Assembly: GCA_041498155.1 (NCBI GenBank)
Contig: JBGQHV010000059.1
Coordinates: forward strand, 1 to 16,444
DNA: 16,444 nt
Reading direction: 5' to 3'
Source: DASTHG01 sp041498155
Lineage (GTDB): Bacteria; Gemmatimonadota; Gemmatimonadetes; Gemmatimonadales; GWC2-71-9
Under the pieces are notes generated by a model. That model did no database searches. It saw only the letters and a list, made by a program, of their open reading frames with translations, and was not told the origin of the DNA. The position numbers and the translations under genes were made by a program. Position 1 is the first letter of the stretch. Each line of letters opens with the position of its first letter. Of this stretch, positions 6,993-15,100 are shown piece after piece.

Positions 6993-7787
6993 ATGGCCCC
7001 CCGCCCTCTCGTCGCCAGCCTCATGTATCACGAGGTGACCGACGACCCGACCGCGTCGGGGTTCCAGCGTCCGGGCGCCATCGCCTACAAACACTCCACC
7101 GCCGTTTTCGCGGAGCACCTGACCCGGATCGCCGGAGCGCCGTCCGCCCCCGGCCTCGTCGTGGACGTGGACTTCGACCGACCGAGCCACAGCCTCCTGT
7201 TGACCTTCGACGACGGCGGTCGTAGCGCCCTCACGGCCGCCGAGCTCCTCGCCCGGTACGGCTGGCGCGGACACTTCTTCATCGTGACGAGCCTGACCGG
7301 GAGCCGTCCTTTCCTCGATGCCGCGGGAATCCGGATGTTACACAGTGCCGGCCATCTGATCGGCAGTCACTCGCACACCCATCCCAACATCTTCCGCGCC
7401 CAATCGCCCGCCCGCATGGTCGAGGAATGGCGCATCAGCTGCGACACGATCGCGCAGATCCTCGGCGAGCCGTGCGTGGCCGCGTCAGTGCCGGGCGGCG
7501 ACATCTCGCGTCGCGTGCTCGAGTCGGCCAGCACGGCCGGCCTGCGGTATCTGTTCACCTCGGAGCCATGGCTCGTGCCCCGGCGCGTCGGCGACTGCTG
7601 GATTCTGGGCCGGTACAGCGTGAAGGCGAGTACGGCGGCGGCTCGAGTGGCCGAGCTCGCCCGGTTCCAGGGTTGGACCCGGGCGCTGGTGCGGCGACGG
7701 CTCAAGGTGCTCGCGACGAGCGCGCTGCCCCCGCTTTACCGCCTCTACATCCGCCTCAGGACACGCGAAGGCGCTCAGCCCGCCTGA
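6993..7787 (+). CDS. NodB-type polysaccharide deacetylase
   Basis: A 264-residue protein from ATG 6993, 11 bp after the GT2 stop. It carries the carbohydrate esterase 4 motifs: LMYHEV at 10-15, TFDDGGRS (71-78) with the catalytic-base and metal Asp pair, and SHSHTHPN (125-132) with the two metal-binding His of the H-S-x-x-H-P motif. The later PGGD (near 168) corresponds to motif 3. These enzymes remove N- or O-acetyl groups from glycans using a divalent metal. No signal peptide or membrane helix is visible at the N-terminus, so it may act on a cytoplasmic or lipid-linked precursor, unless the true start is elsewhere. It is the last gene of the forward block and converges on the phosphatase gene 13 bp away. 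Confidence 0.92.
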   Translation: MAPRPLVASLMYHEVTDDPTASGFQRPGAIAYKHSTAVFAEHLTRIAGAPSAPGLVVDVDFDRPSHSLLLTFDDGGRSALTAAELLARYGWRGHFFIVTSLTGSRPFLDAAGIRMLHSAGHLIGSHSHTHPNIFRAQSPARMVEEWRISCDTIAQILGEPCVAASVPGGDISRRVLESASTAGLRYLFTSEPWLVPRRVGDCWILGRYSVKASTAAARVAELARFQGWTRALVRRRLKVLATSALPPLYRLYIRLRTREGAQPA

Positions 7788-7800
7788 ACCGGCGGCGGGC
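7778..7800. terminator. GC hairpin between convergent genes, possible bidirectional terminator
   Basis: GCCCGCC (7778-7784) and GGCGGGC (7794-7800) form a perfect 7-bp stem with a 9-nt loop. The loop includes the deacetylase stop codon, and the right arm ends immediately before the stop codon of the reverse gene. It could halt both converging transcripts. Neither strand has a T-tract after the stem, so it is not a classical intrinsic terminator. Confidence 0.4.
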
Positions 7801-10800
7801 CTAATGGCAGGAGCCCGTCCCACTGTCGGTGTAGGTGCTCCCAGCGACCGGAATGAACTGCCAGTCGTAGCTCGTCGAGCGCAGCGTCAGCTTCAGCACA
7901 CCGAACGTCCGCCCCTCCCGCGCCTCGCTCAACGGGAACACGTTCGTCAGGTCCCCACCGCTTTCGCCACCCATTCCCGCGATGATGGTCCGGATCCCGC
8001 GTACGGGGTCGGCCGTCCCGTCCGGCTTCATGGGCGCGATCCGCTCCCACACATGACGGTGCCCGTTCAGGATTAGATCCGCGCCCGCCGCGTACAGGTC
8101 GTCCCAGAAGCGCCGGGCGCTTGTGATGACCGCGCCCCCACTCCCGGTGCCGCCGATGGACGAGTAGAGCGGATGATGGAAATAGGCCAGCGTGCACACG
8201 TTGGGGTGGGCGGCGAGATCGGCCCGCAGCCACACATCCTGCGGCGAGTTGGCGTCGTTCGCGATGTTGCTGTTCAGGACGATGATGTGCCAGGCCCCGA
8301 GATCGAAGCTGTAGTAACCCTGTCCCGCGGTCCCCGCCGCCGCCCCGAAGTAGGCGAAATACGGAGCGGCCCCGCTCGTGTTGTACTCGTGGTTGCCGGC
8401 CGACGGATGCGTCCGCGCCTTGAACGCCCCCCAGCTCGGATTGTAGCAGTTGGCGTAGTCCTTGGTCGACCCGTTCTGGTAGGCATTGTCGCCGAGAGTG
8501 AACACCGGAATCCCCGGCATCGCGTTGATCAGCGCCGCGGTCGCCTCGTCGTCGGTGCTGCCGCAATCCGCGATGTCTCCCGCCCCCACGAAGGTCACGG
8601 ACGATCCCGGCGCCAGAACGGTGATGGTCGCAGTCTGCGTGATCGCCACACCCGCGACGGTCGCGGAGACGGTCTTGGTCCCCGTGCTGGAGGCGGCGAG
8701 GGCGCCGGTCGCCACGCCCGTGGCGTCGGTCGCGGCGGATGGCTGGGTCAGGCTGACTCCGGATCCGCTCGCGGCCAGCGTGACGGACGCACCGCTTACC
8801 GGATTTGCGAACGCATCGCGCGCCGTCACGACGATCGTCGAGGCGCCGCTCCCCGCTTCGATCGACGCGGGATTGGCCGTGACCGTCGTCTGGGACGCCG
8901 AGACCGGCCCCGCGTTGACGGTAAGGGTCGGCTTCTGGGTGATGACCACCCCGCTGGCGGTGGCGCTGATGGTCTTGATGCCCGCCCCGGTGGACGAAAT
9001 CGTGCCGGTGGCCACGCCGCCGGAATTGGTAGGCGTCGCCGGCTGTACGACGGTGTTGCCGCTCCCCGTGGCGGCCAGGGTCACGGTCGCTCCAGCGACC
9101 GGGTTTCCACCGGGATCCCGCGCCGTCACCGTGATTGTCGCCGTGCCAGGTCCTGCCATCAGGGTCGTCGGCGCCACGATCACGTTGGACTGGTTCGCGG
9201 ACACGATGCCCGCCGAAATGTTGAACGACGCCGACAGGGTTGCGGGAAGACCAGCCGACGTGGCGTTCAGCGTATAACCGCTGCCCGCCTTGTCGAGGCT
9301 GAGCCCCGGGAAGGTGGCCACGCCCGAGTCGGCGACTGTCGCGCCCCCTCCCGAGAGCACCGCCCCACCAGGGTTACTGCCGATCCCCAGAGTCACCGCG
9401 GCTGTTGACCCGGCCTCCCGGTTGCCGAACTGGTCGCGGATCTCCACCTGAACCGGTGGCGTCATCACGATGCCGAGTGTGGTGCCCGAAGGCTGGACCA
9501 GGAACGCCAGCGCGCTGGCAGGGCCCGGAACGACAGTGACGGTGTCGAGCTGATCCAGCCCCGTGCCGCCCGCCACCGCGGAAATCACTTTCACTTCCGC
9601 CCGGGTGGAGTACAGCGACCCACTCGCCACACCGTTCGCATCGGTCAAGCCTGCGGGCTGGGCCAGGGCGTTCCCGGTGCCCGTCGCTGAGAGCGCGACC
9701 GTGATGCCCGGGATCGGATTGCCATGATCGTCCCGCGCGGTGACCGTGATCGTTGCGGCGCTGGCGCCGGTACTCGCGTTGAGCGTGGTCGGCGTCGTGA
9801 CGAACGTGGTTCGCGTCACTGATACCTCGCCCGCCACGACGGCCACCGATGCCGTCTGAGCGACCGGCGTGCCGTTGATCGTCGCGGAGACGATCTTGGT
9901 GCCCGTCGTCGTGGCGCTGAGGGCGCCGGCGGCCTCTCCGGCTCCACTGGTGGCGCCCGCCGGCTGAGTCAACGCGTTGCCCGTACCGGTGGCCGAAAGG
10001 ACGACGGTCGCCCCGGCGACCGGATTCGAGAACGCATCCCGGGCGGTGACGGTGATGGCCGAGGAGAACCCTCCGTCACTGGCCTGGATGCTCGTCGGCG
10101 CGCCGACCACCGTGGAGGTGGTGCCCGAAACGGGAGCGGCATTCACCGTCACCGTGGGTTGTGGGGTCAACGGGATGCCGTTCACCGTCGCCGACACCGT
10201 CTTCACGCCGGCGCCGGTCGAGCTCAAAGTGCCCGTCGCCACACCAACCCCGTCGGTGGGACCGGCCGGTGGGGTGAGGGTATTCCCCGACCCAGTCGCC
10301 GACAGAACGACCGTCACCCCTGGCACGGGATTTCCGAAAGCATCCCTGGCCGTGACCGAGATCGTCGCCGCGCTCGAGCCGCCACTCGCGACCAGAATCG
10401 TCGGCGAGACCTGCAGCGTGGACTTGGAGGCCGACACCGCGCCAGCCCCGATACCGAACGGGGCCGAGGTAGCCACCGCCGTGCCGGTCGCGGACGCGGT
10501 GAGCGTGTACCCCGTGCCGGCCTTGTCGAGGCTCAAGTCATTGAACGTCGCCACACCGGCCGTAGCGGTTCGAGTCGCCGTCCCGGATAGAACGGCGCCG
10601 CCCGGATTGGCACCGAGCGCGATCGTGACCGCCGACGAGAACCCGGTCGCCGGATTGTCAAACGCGTCCTTGGCCGCCACCTGCACGGGCGGAGCGATGA
10701 TGGCGCCCGCCGCACCGCCGCTGGGCTGCACGGTGAATACGAGCACCGCAGCCGGAGCGGGGGTGACCGTCACGGTCCCGGATTGCGTGAGGGCAACTCC

Positions 10801-12054
10801 TGCGGCGGTCGCCGTCACCGTCTTGGACTCCACGACCGTCGAGCTCAGCGTGCCCGTCGCCACGCCGTTGGCATCGGTGAGGACGGGTGGTTGTCCGATC
10901 GTGTTCCCGGTACCCGTCGCCGACAGCACCACCGGAACCCCGGAAACGGCGTTGCCGAACCCATCATGCACCGTGACAGTGATCGTGGCGGCACTGGACC
11001 CCGAGCTGGCGGTGATGGACGCGGGACTCACGCCCAGCGCGGACTGAGCGGCGGACACCGGGCCCGGCGTGATCGCGAATGTCGTGGAGGAATCCAGCCC
11101 CAGTCCGGGCGCCGTGGCGGCCAGGGTATACCCGGATCCACTCCGGGTGAGATGCAGTCCCGGGAAGCTCGTCACGCCACTGACGGCGACGCCCTTCGTC
11201 AGGCCCAGGAGGGTCGCGCCCGTCGGATTCGCGCCCAGCGCGATCGTGACGGTGTCGTGGAACCCCGGAACCGCATTGTCGAACGCGTCATGGGCCTGGA
11301 CGACCACCGCCGGGGTGATCGAAGCGCCCGCTGCCGTGGTCGACGGCGGAACGGCGAAGCTCAGACGGGCGACCGGGCCTGGACCGACGTCCACCACGCC
11401 GCTCGATATCGCGGAGAGGGCCGCCGACGACGCCTGGAGCGTGTATCCACTCCCCGTCTTGTCGATGCGCAGGTCCGTGAACGTCGCGACGCCCGCCACG
11501 GCGGCGATCGTCTTCGTTCCGATCAGCGTGCCGCCGCCGGGGTTGGCGGCGATCGCGACGGTGACGTTCCCGGTGAATCCCGTCGCGGTATTCCCCCGAA
11601 CGTCCCGGGCCGTGATCTGGATCGGTGGGGTGAGCGGCACACCCGCCGTGACCGTGCTCGGTTGAGAAGTGAACACGAGTCCGACGGCTGGTCCGGGAAC
11701 CACCACGACCGTCGTCGTGCCTGCATGCCCCTCGACCGTGGCGGTGATCGTCACCGATCCGAGGGAGACCCCAGTGACGAGGCCGCCGGCGCCCGTCGTG
11801 GCGACGGCCGTATCGCTGCTCGTCCAGGCAGCCGTGCGGCCATTCAGTGCTCGGCCCTGGGCGTCGCGTGGCACGGCGGTGAACTGGACTGCGGTGGTGA
11901 TGGGAACCGATGCGCTTGGTGGCGTCACGTCCACGCTCGCCACCGCTGGCGGGGGACCTGACGTGTCGGACGTACACGCAACCAGCAGGGAGACGGTGAG
12001 CACCGCCCTGCGGAGCGAACGAACCCGCGGGCCCCGCGCGAGTTTTCCCTCCAT
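7801..12054 (-). CDS. Giant lipoprotein: Ig-like stalk with C-terminal metallophosphoesterase
   Basis: A complete 1417-residue protein; ATG at 12052-12054 has GAGGG 5 nt upstream. Residues 1-27 are a lipoprotein signal: basic n-region, hydrophobic core and lipobox LVAC with Cys27. Residues of about 38-119 are a BIG2-type Ig-like domain (VASVDVTPPSASV ... TVEGHAGTTTVVV). Residues 121-1147 are ten tandem modules of two kinds, A (~105 residues, 'VQPS ... GVATF ... GSGYTL') and B (~102 residues, Big_1/invasin-like), in the order A A B A B B B A B B. Residues 1152-1417 are a calcineurin-like phosphoesterase with purple-acid-phosphatase-like motifs: GDIAD (1159-1163), GDNAY (1188-1192), GNHEY (1220-1224), His1293 in FHHPLY and GHRH (1331-1334). 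It should be an envelope lipoprotein holding a phosphatase at the end of a long stalk. Phosphate scavenging or surface remodelling is possible; the substrate is unknown. The gene upstream encodes a homologue. Confidence 0.9.
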   Translation of the reverse strand: MEGKLARGPRVRSLRRAVLTVSLLVACTSDTSGPPPAVASVDVTPPSASVPITTAVQFTAVPRDAQGRALNGRTAAWTSSDTAVATTGAGGLVTGVSLGSVTITATVEGHAGTTTVVVVPGPAVGLVFTSQPSTVTAGVPLTPPIQITARDVRGNTATGFTGNVTVAIAANPGGGTLIGTKTIAAVAGVATFTDLRIDKTGSGYTLQASSAALSAISSGVVDVGPGPVARLSFAVPPSTTAAGASITPAVVVQAHDAFDNAVPGFHDTVTIALGANPTGATLLGLTKGVAVSGVTSFPGLHLTRSGSGYTLAATAPGLGLDSSTTFAITPGPVSAAQSALGVSPASITASSGSSAATITVTVHDGFGNAVSGVPVVLSATGTGNTIGQPPVLTDANGVATGTLSSTVVESKTVTATAAGVALTQSGTVTVTPAPAAVLVFTVQPSGGAAGAIIAPPVQVAAKDAFDNPATGFSSAVTIALGANPGGAVLSGTATRTATAGVATFNDLSLDKAGTGYTLTASATGTAVATSAPFGIGAGAVSASKSTLQVSPTILVASGGSSAATISVTARDAFGNPVPGVTVVLSATGSGNTLTPPAGPTDGVGVATGTLSSTGAGVKTVSATVNGIPLTPQPTVTVNAAPVSGTTSTVVGAPTSIQASDGGFSSAITVTARDAFSNPVAGATVVLSATGTGNALTQPAGATSGAGEAAGALSATTTGTKIVSATINGTPVAQTASVAVVAGEVSVTRTTFVTTPTTLNASTGASAATITVTARDDHGNPIPGITVALSATGTGNALAQPAGLTDANGVASGSLYSTRAEVKVISAVAGGTGLDQLDTVTVVPGPASALAFLVQPSGTTLGIVMTPPVQVEIRDQFGNREAGSTAAVTLGIGSNPGGAVLSGGGATVADSGVATFPGLSLDKAGSGYTLNATSAGLPATLSASFNISAGIVSANQSNVIVAPTTLMAGPGTATITVTARDPGGNPVAGATVTLAATGSGNTVVQPATPTNSGGVATGTISSTGAGIKTISATASGVVITQKPTLTVNAGPVSASQTTVTANPASIEAGSGASTIVVTARDAFANPVSGASVTLAASGSGVSLTQPSAATDATGVATGALAASSTGTKTVSATVAGVAITQTATITVLAPGSSVTFVGAGDIADCGSTDDEATAALINAMPGIPVFTLGDNAYQNGSTKDYANCYNPSWGAFKARTHPSAGNHEYNTSGAAPYFAYFGAAAGTAGQGYYSFDLGAWHIIVLNSNIANDANSPQDVWLRADLAAHPNVCTLAYFHHPLYSSIGGTGSGGAVITSARRFWDDLYAAGADLILNGHRHVWERIAPMKPDGTADPVRGIRTIIAGMGGESGGDLTNVFPLSEAREGRTFGVLKLTLRSTSYDWQFIPVAGSTYTDSGTGSCH
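8611..11694 (-). repeat. Ten tandem Ig-like modules (A/B types) in the 1417-residue lipoprotein
   Basis: Protein-level tandem repeats. Type A modules (residues 121-225, 226-330, 433-537 and 844-948) begin 'GPA-x-x-L-x-F-x-V-x-P-S' and contain 'GVATFxxLxLDKAGxGYTL'. Type B modules (331-431, 538-638, 640-740, 742-842, 949-1048 and 1049-1147) begin 'GxVSAxxS', contain 'TVTARDAFGNPV-x-G' and 'VVLSATGTGN', and end 'KTVSATxxGxxxTQ'. B modules recur exactly every 102 residues from 538 to 844. The copies differ at the DNA level, so these are old, diverged duplications rather than recent expansion. Confidence 0.88.
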
Positions 12055-12181
12055 GTGAACCCTCGACGCCGAACTGTGGCGATTGTGCTACACGGAACGA
12101 AACGCGACTCTGCGGGAGCTGTAACTGCAAGACCCGGGCCCGGATGCGTTCAGAGTCTCTTCACGAATTCCCTGGATTGTC
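12055..12181. other. Gap between tandem phosphatase genes
   Basis: 127 bp separates the stop of the upstream gene (12182) from the start of the downstream one (12054), both on the reverse strand. A 7-bp inverted repeat (GACTCTG at 12106-12112, CAGAGTC at 12151-12157) encloses the palindrome CCGGGCCCGG (12134-12143). I see no convincing -35/-10 pair and no T-tract terminator. The spacing allows either an independent promoter or read-through. Confidence 0.45.
12060..12064 (-). promoter_or_regulatory. Ribosome binding site (GAGGG) of the stalked phosphatase gene
   Basis: On the reverse strand GAGGG lies 5 nt before ATG 12054. It supports that start, which also places a complete lipoprotein signal at the N-terminus. 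Confidence 0.5.
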
Positions 12182-15100
12182 TCAGTGGCAGGAGGCCGTT
12201 CCGGAGTCAGTGAAGGTGCCCTGGCCCTGTGCCGGGAGGAACTCCCAGCGGTAGGAGCGGTCGTATAGTGTCAGGCGTACCACACCGCGGGAGAACATCC
12301 CGGCGTCGCTCGCCTCTACATTCGGCGGACTATTCACGTAGTTGGCATGGGTTTCCCCACCGCCAGTCCCCACGATGAATTCGCGGATCCCTGCGGGGTT
12401 CGCCGTCCCCAGCGAGTCCTGCGGGGCAAACCGTTCGTAGAGGTGATCGTGGCCGTTGATGACGATCTCGGCACCGGCGTTCTCCAGCGCCTGCCAGAGG
12501 CGCCGGATCCGCGTCGATCCCCCGTTCGACGAGCCCGACGTGAACAGCGGGCGATGCCAGATCGCGAGGACGCACTGGCTCGCCCGACCCACGAGGTCGG
12601 TCTGGAGCCAGGCGAGCTGTGCCGGACCCGATGTGGGGTTGGTCACTCCGGAATCGCTATTCAGCACCACGACGTGCCAGGTGCCCAGATCGAAGCTGTA
12701 GTATCCGAATCCGTTGCTCAGGGGGTCGGCCACGGCGGGCGTGAAGTAGTTGAAATAGGCCGCCGCGGTCCCACTGCTGTCGTACTCGTGGTTCCCCACC
12801 ACGGGCTTGGTCCGGGCCTTGTGCCGCCCCCACGTCGGATCGTAGCAGCTGGCAAAGTTCGCCGCCGTGCCGTTCGCATACGCGTTGTCCCCGGCCGCGA
12901 ACACCACCCCCGGAATGCTGTCCAGCTGGTTCGCCGTCGCGTCGTCCCGGATGGAGAAGCAGTCGGCGATGTCGCCCGCGCCCACGAGCACCGGCATGAC
13001 GGCCGCCGTGCCCGTCTGGGAAATCCCGACGCCACCCGCCGTGGCCGAGATCGTCTTCGCCTCGGCAAGTGACGAGTTGAATGCCGCCGTGAACACGCCG
13101 CTGGCGTCCGTGGTGCCCGTGGCAGAAGGGCTGAACCCGTTCCCGGATCCGCTGGCGGACAGCACCACCGGCGCTCCATTGACCAGGTTCCCGAACTGGT
13201 CCTTCACCGTGACCGTCACCGTGGACGACTGGATGCCGGGTGCGCACGAGAACGCACACTGACCGATCGTGTCCGTCGCCGCGCTCAGACTCGTTTGCAA
13301 GGCGTCGACGCCGTCCGCCGCGACATCGAACGGCGGGCTGGTAACCGCCCCGAGCGCGCCCGAGGTAGCCTGAAGCGTATATCCGGTTGCCCGCTTGTTG
13401 ATGCTGAGATTCGAGAACGTGGCGACGCCGCTCGCGGCGGACACCGGGGTCGTTCCAGACAGCGTGCCACCACCCGGGTTGGCGGCTAGCGCCACCGTGA
13501 CGCTGTTACTGGCGCCCGTCACACGATTGCCGCCCGCGTCCTGGATTTCGACCTTCACCGCGGGGGCGATCGACGCGCCCGCGGTGGCATCGGAGGGCGG
13601 GACCAGGAAGCCGAGCTTCGCCGCCGGACCGACCGTGATGTTGAACGGGTTCGAAGTGCCATCCGTGAGCCCTGCGGCGCTCGCCGACAGCCGGTAACCC
13701 GTGCCCGCACTGTCGATGCTCAGGGTGCTGAACGTCGCCACACCCGCTGCCGCCGGTATGGTCTTGGTGCCCGACAGCGATCCCCCGGTGGGATTGGTCG
13801 AGATCGCCACCGTCACACTGTTGGTCGCCCCCGCCACCCGATTTCCGCCCGCATCGCGAATCTCGACCTTGGCGGATGGTGTGATCGTCGCGCCGCCCGC
13901 CGTATTGGACGGCTGGACGAGGAACCCCACCTTCGCTGCCGGCCCGACCGCGACGGTGAACGCGCCGGACGTCGCGCCGATCAACCCCGACGCGGTCGCA
14001 CTCAGCGTGTAACCCGCTCCGGCACTGTCGATGGTCAGCGTGCTGAACGTCGCCACACCCGCCTGCGCTCCGACCGTCTTCGTGCCGGAGAGCGCTCCCC
14101 CGTTCGGATTCGTCGCGATTCCCACCGTGACGCTGTTGGTGGCGCCGGCCACGAGATTGCCCCCGGCATCCTGGACCTGGACCTCCACCGCCGGACTGAT
14201 CGTGGCTCCCCCGGTGGTACTCGACGGTTGGACGACGAACGCGAGCTTCGCCGCTCCTCCGATCGAGATGTCGAAGGCGCTCGAGGTCGGCGAGGTCACG
14301 CCGGTCGCGGAGGCGATGAGCGTATAGCCCACTCCCGGATTGTTGATCGCCAGGTCCGAGAAGGTCGCGATCCCCGCGCTGCTCGACACAGGGGTGGTTC
14401 CCGCCAGCGTACCCCCGCCCGGGTTGTTGTCGATTGCCAGTGAAACGCTTTTGCTGCCGGCCGTCACGCGGTTGCCGCCCAGGTCGCGGACCTCCACCTG
14501 CACCGCCGGCGCGATGGGCGATCCTGCTCCCGTGTTGGACGGCTCGACCAGGAAGCCAAGCTGCGCGGCCGGACCGACCGAGATGTCGAAGGCGCTCGAC
14601 GTCGCATTCGCGAGGCCCGACGCGCTGGCGACCAGGTCGTAGCCCGCGCCCGCACTGTCGATGCTCAGGGTACTGAACGTCGCCAGGCCGCTGCTCGCCG
14701 CCACGCTCGCCGTCCCGTTCAAGGCACCGGCGTTGGGGTTGGTCCCGATGGCAAGCGCGACGGTCTGGCTGGAGGTGGTCACCCGGTTGTTGCCCGCGTC
14801 CCGAATCTCGACCTGTATCGCCGGGGCGATCGTCGCGCCGCCGGTCGTGCTCGACGGCGAGATGACAAAAGCCAGACTGGCCGCCGCGCCGAGGGTGATG
14901 TTGAAGGTGTTCGAGACCCCTCCCGCAACCCCGGTCGCCGATGCCGCCAAGGTGTATCCCGTGCCGATCTTGTCGATGCTCAAGCTCGAGAACGTGGCGA
15001 TCCCGCTGACGGCGGCGACGGTCTTCACGCCGGTGAGCGTCCCGGGCCCCGCGTTGGTGCCGATCGCCAGCGTAACGTCGCCGCTGAAGCCGGTCGCGGT

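Noticed and set aside
1..7787. Exosortase/PEP-CTERM-type glycan locus
   Set aside because: No exosortase gene and no PEP-CTERM tail is visible; the giant proteins end in TDSGT-x-SCH without a C-terminal membrane helix.
8173..9408. Forward open frame of 411 codons opposite the same gene
   Set aside because: Arg/Gly-rich composition typical of a shadow frame in high-GC DNA; no motifs, and it overlaps the phosphatase motifs on the reverse strand.
9977..11047. Long forward-strand open frame (356 codons) opposite the stalked-phosphatase gene
   Set aside because: It is antisense to a convincing repeat protein. Its Val/Ala/Pro/Thr-rich, repeating sequence mirrors the modules on the other strand, with no recognisable domain. 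High GC and tandem repeats explain the lack of stops.
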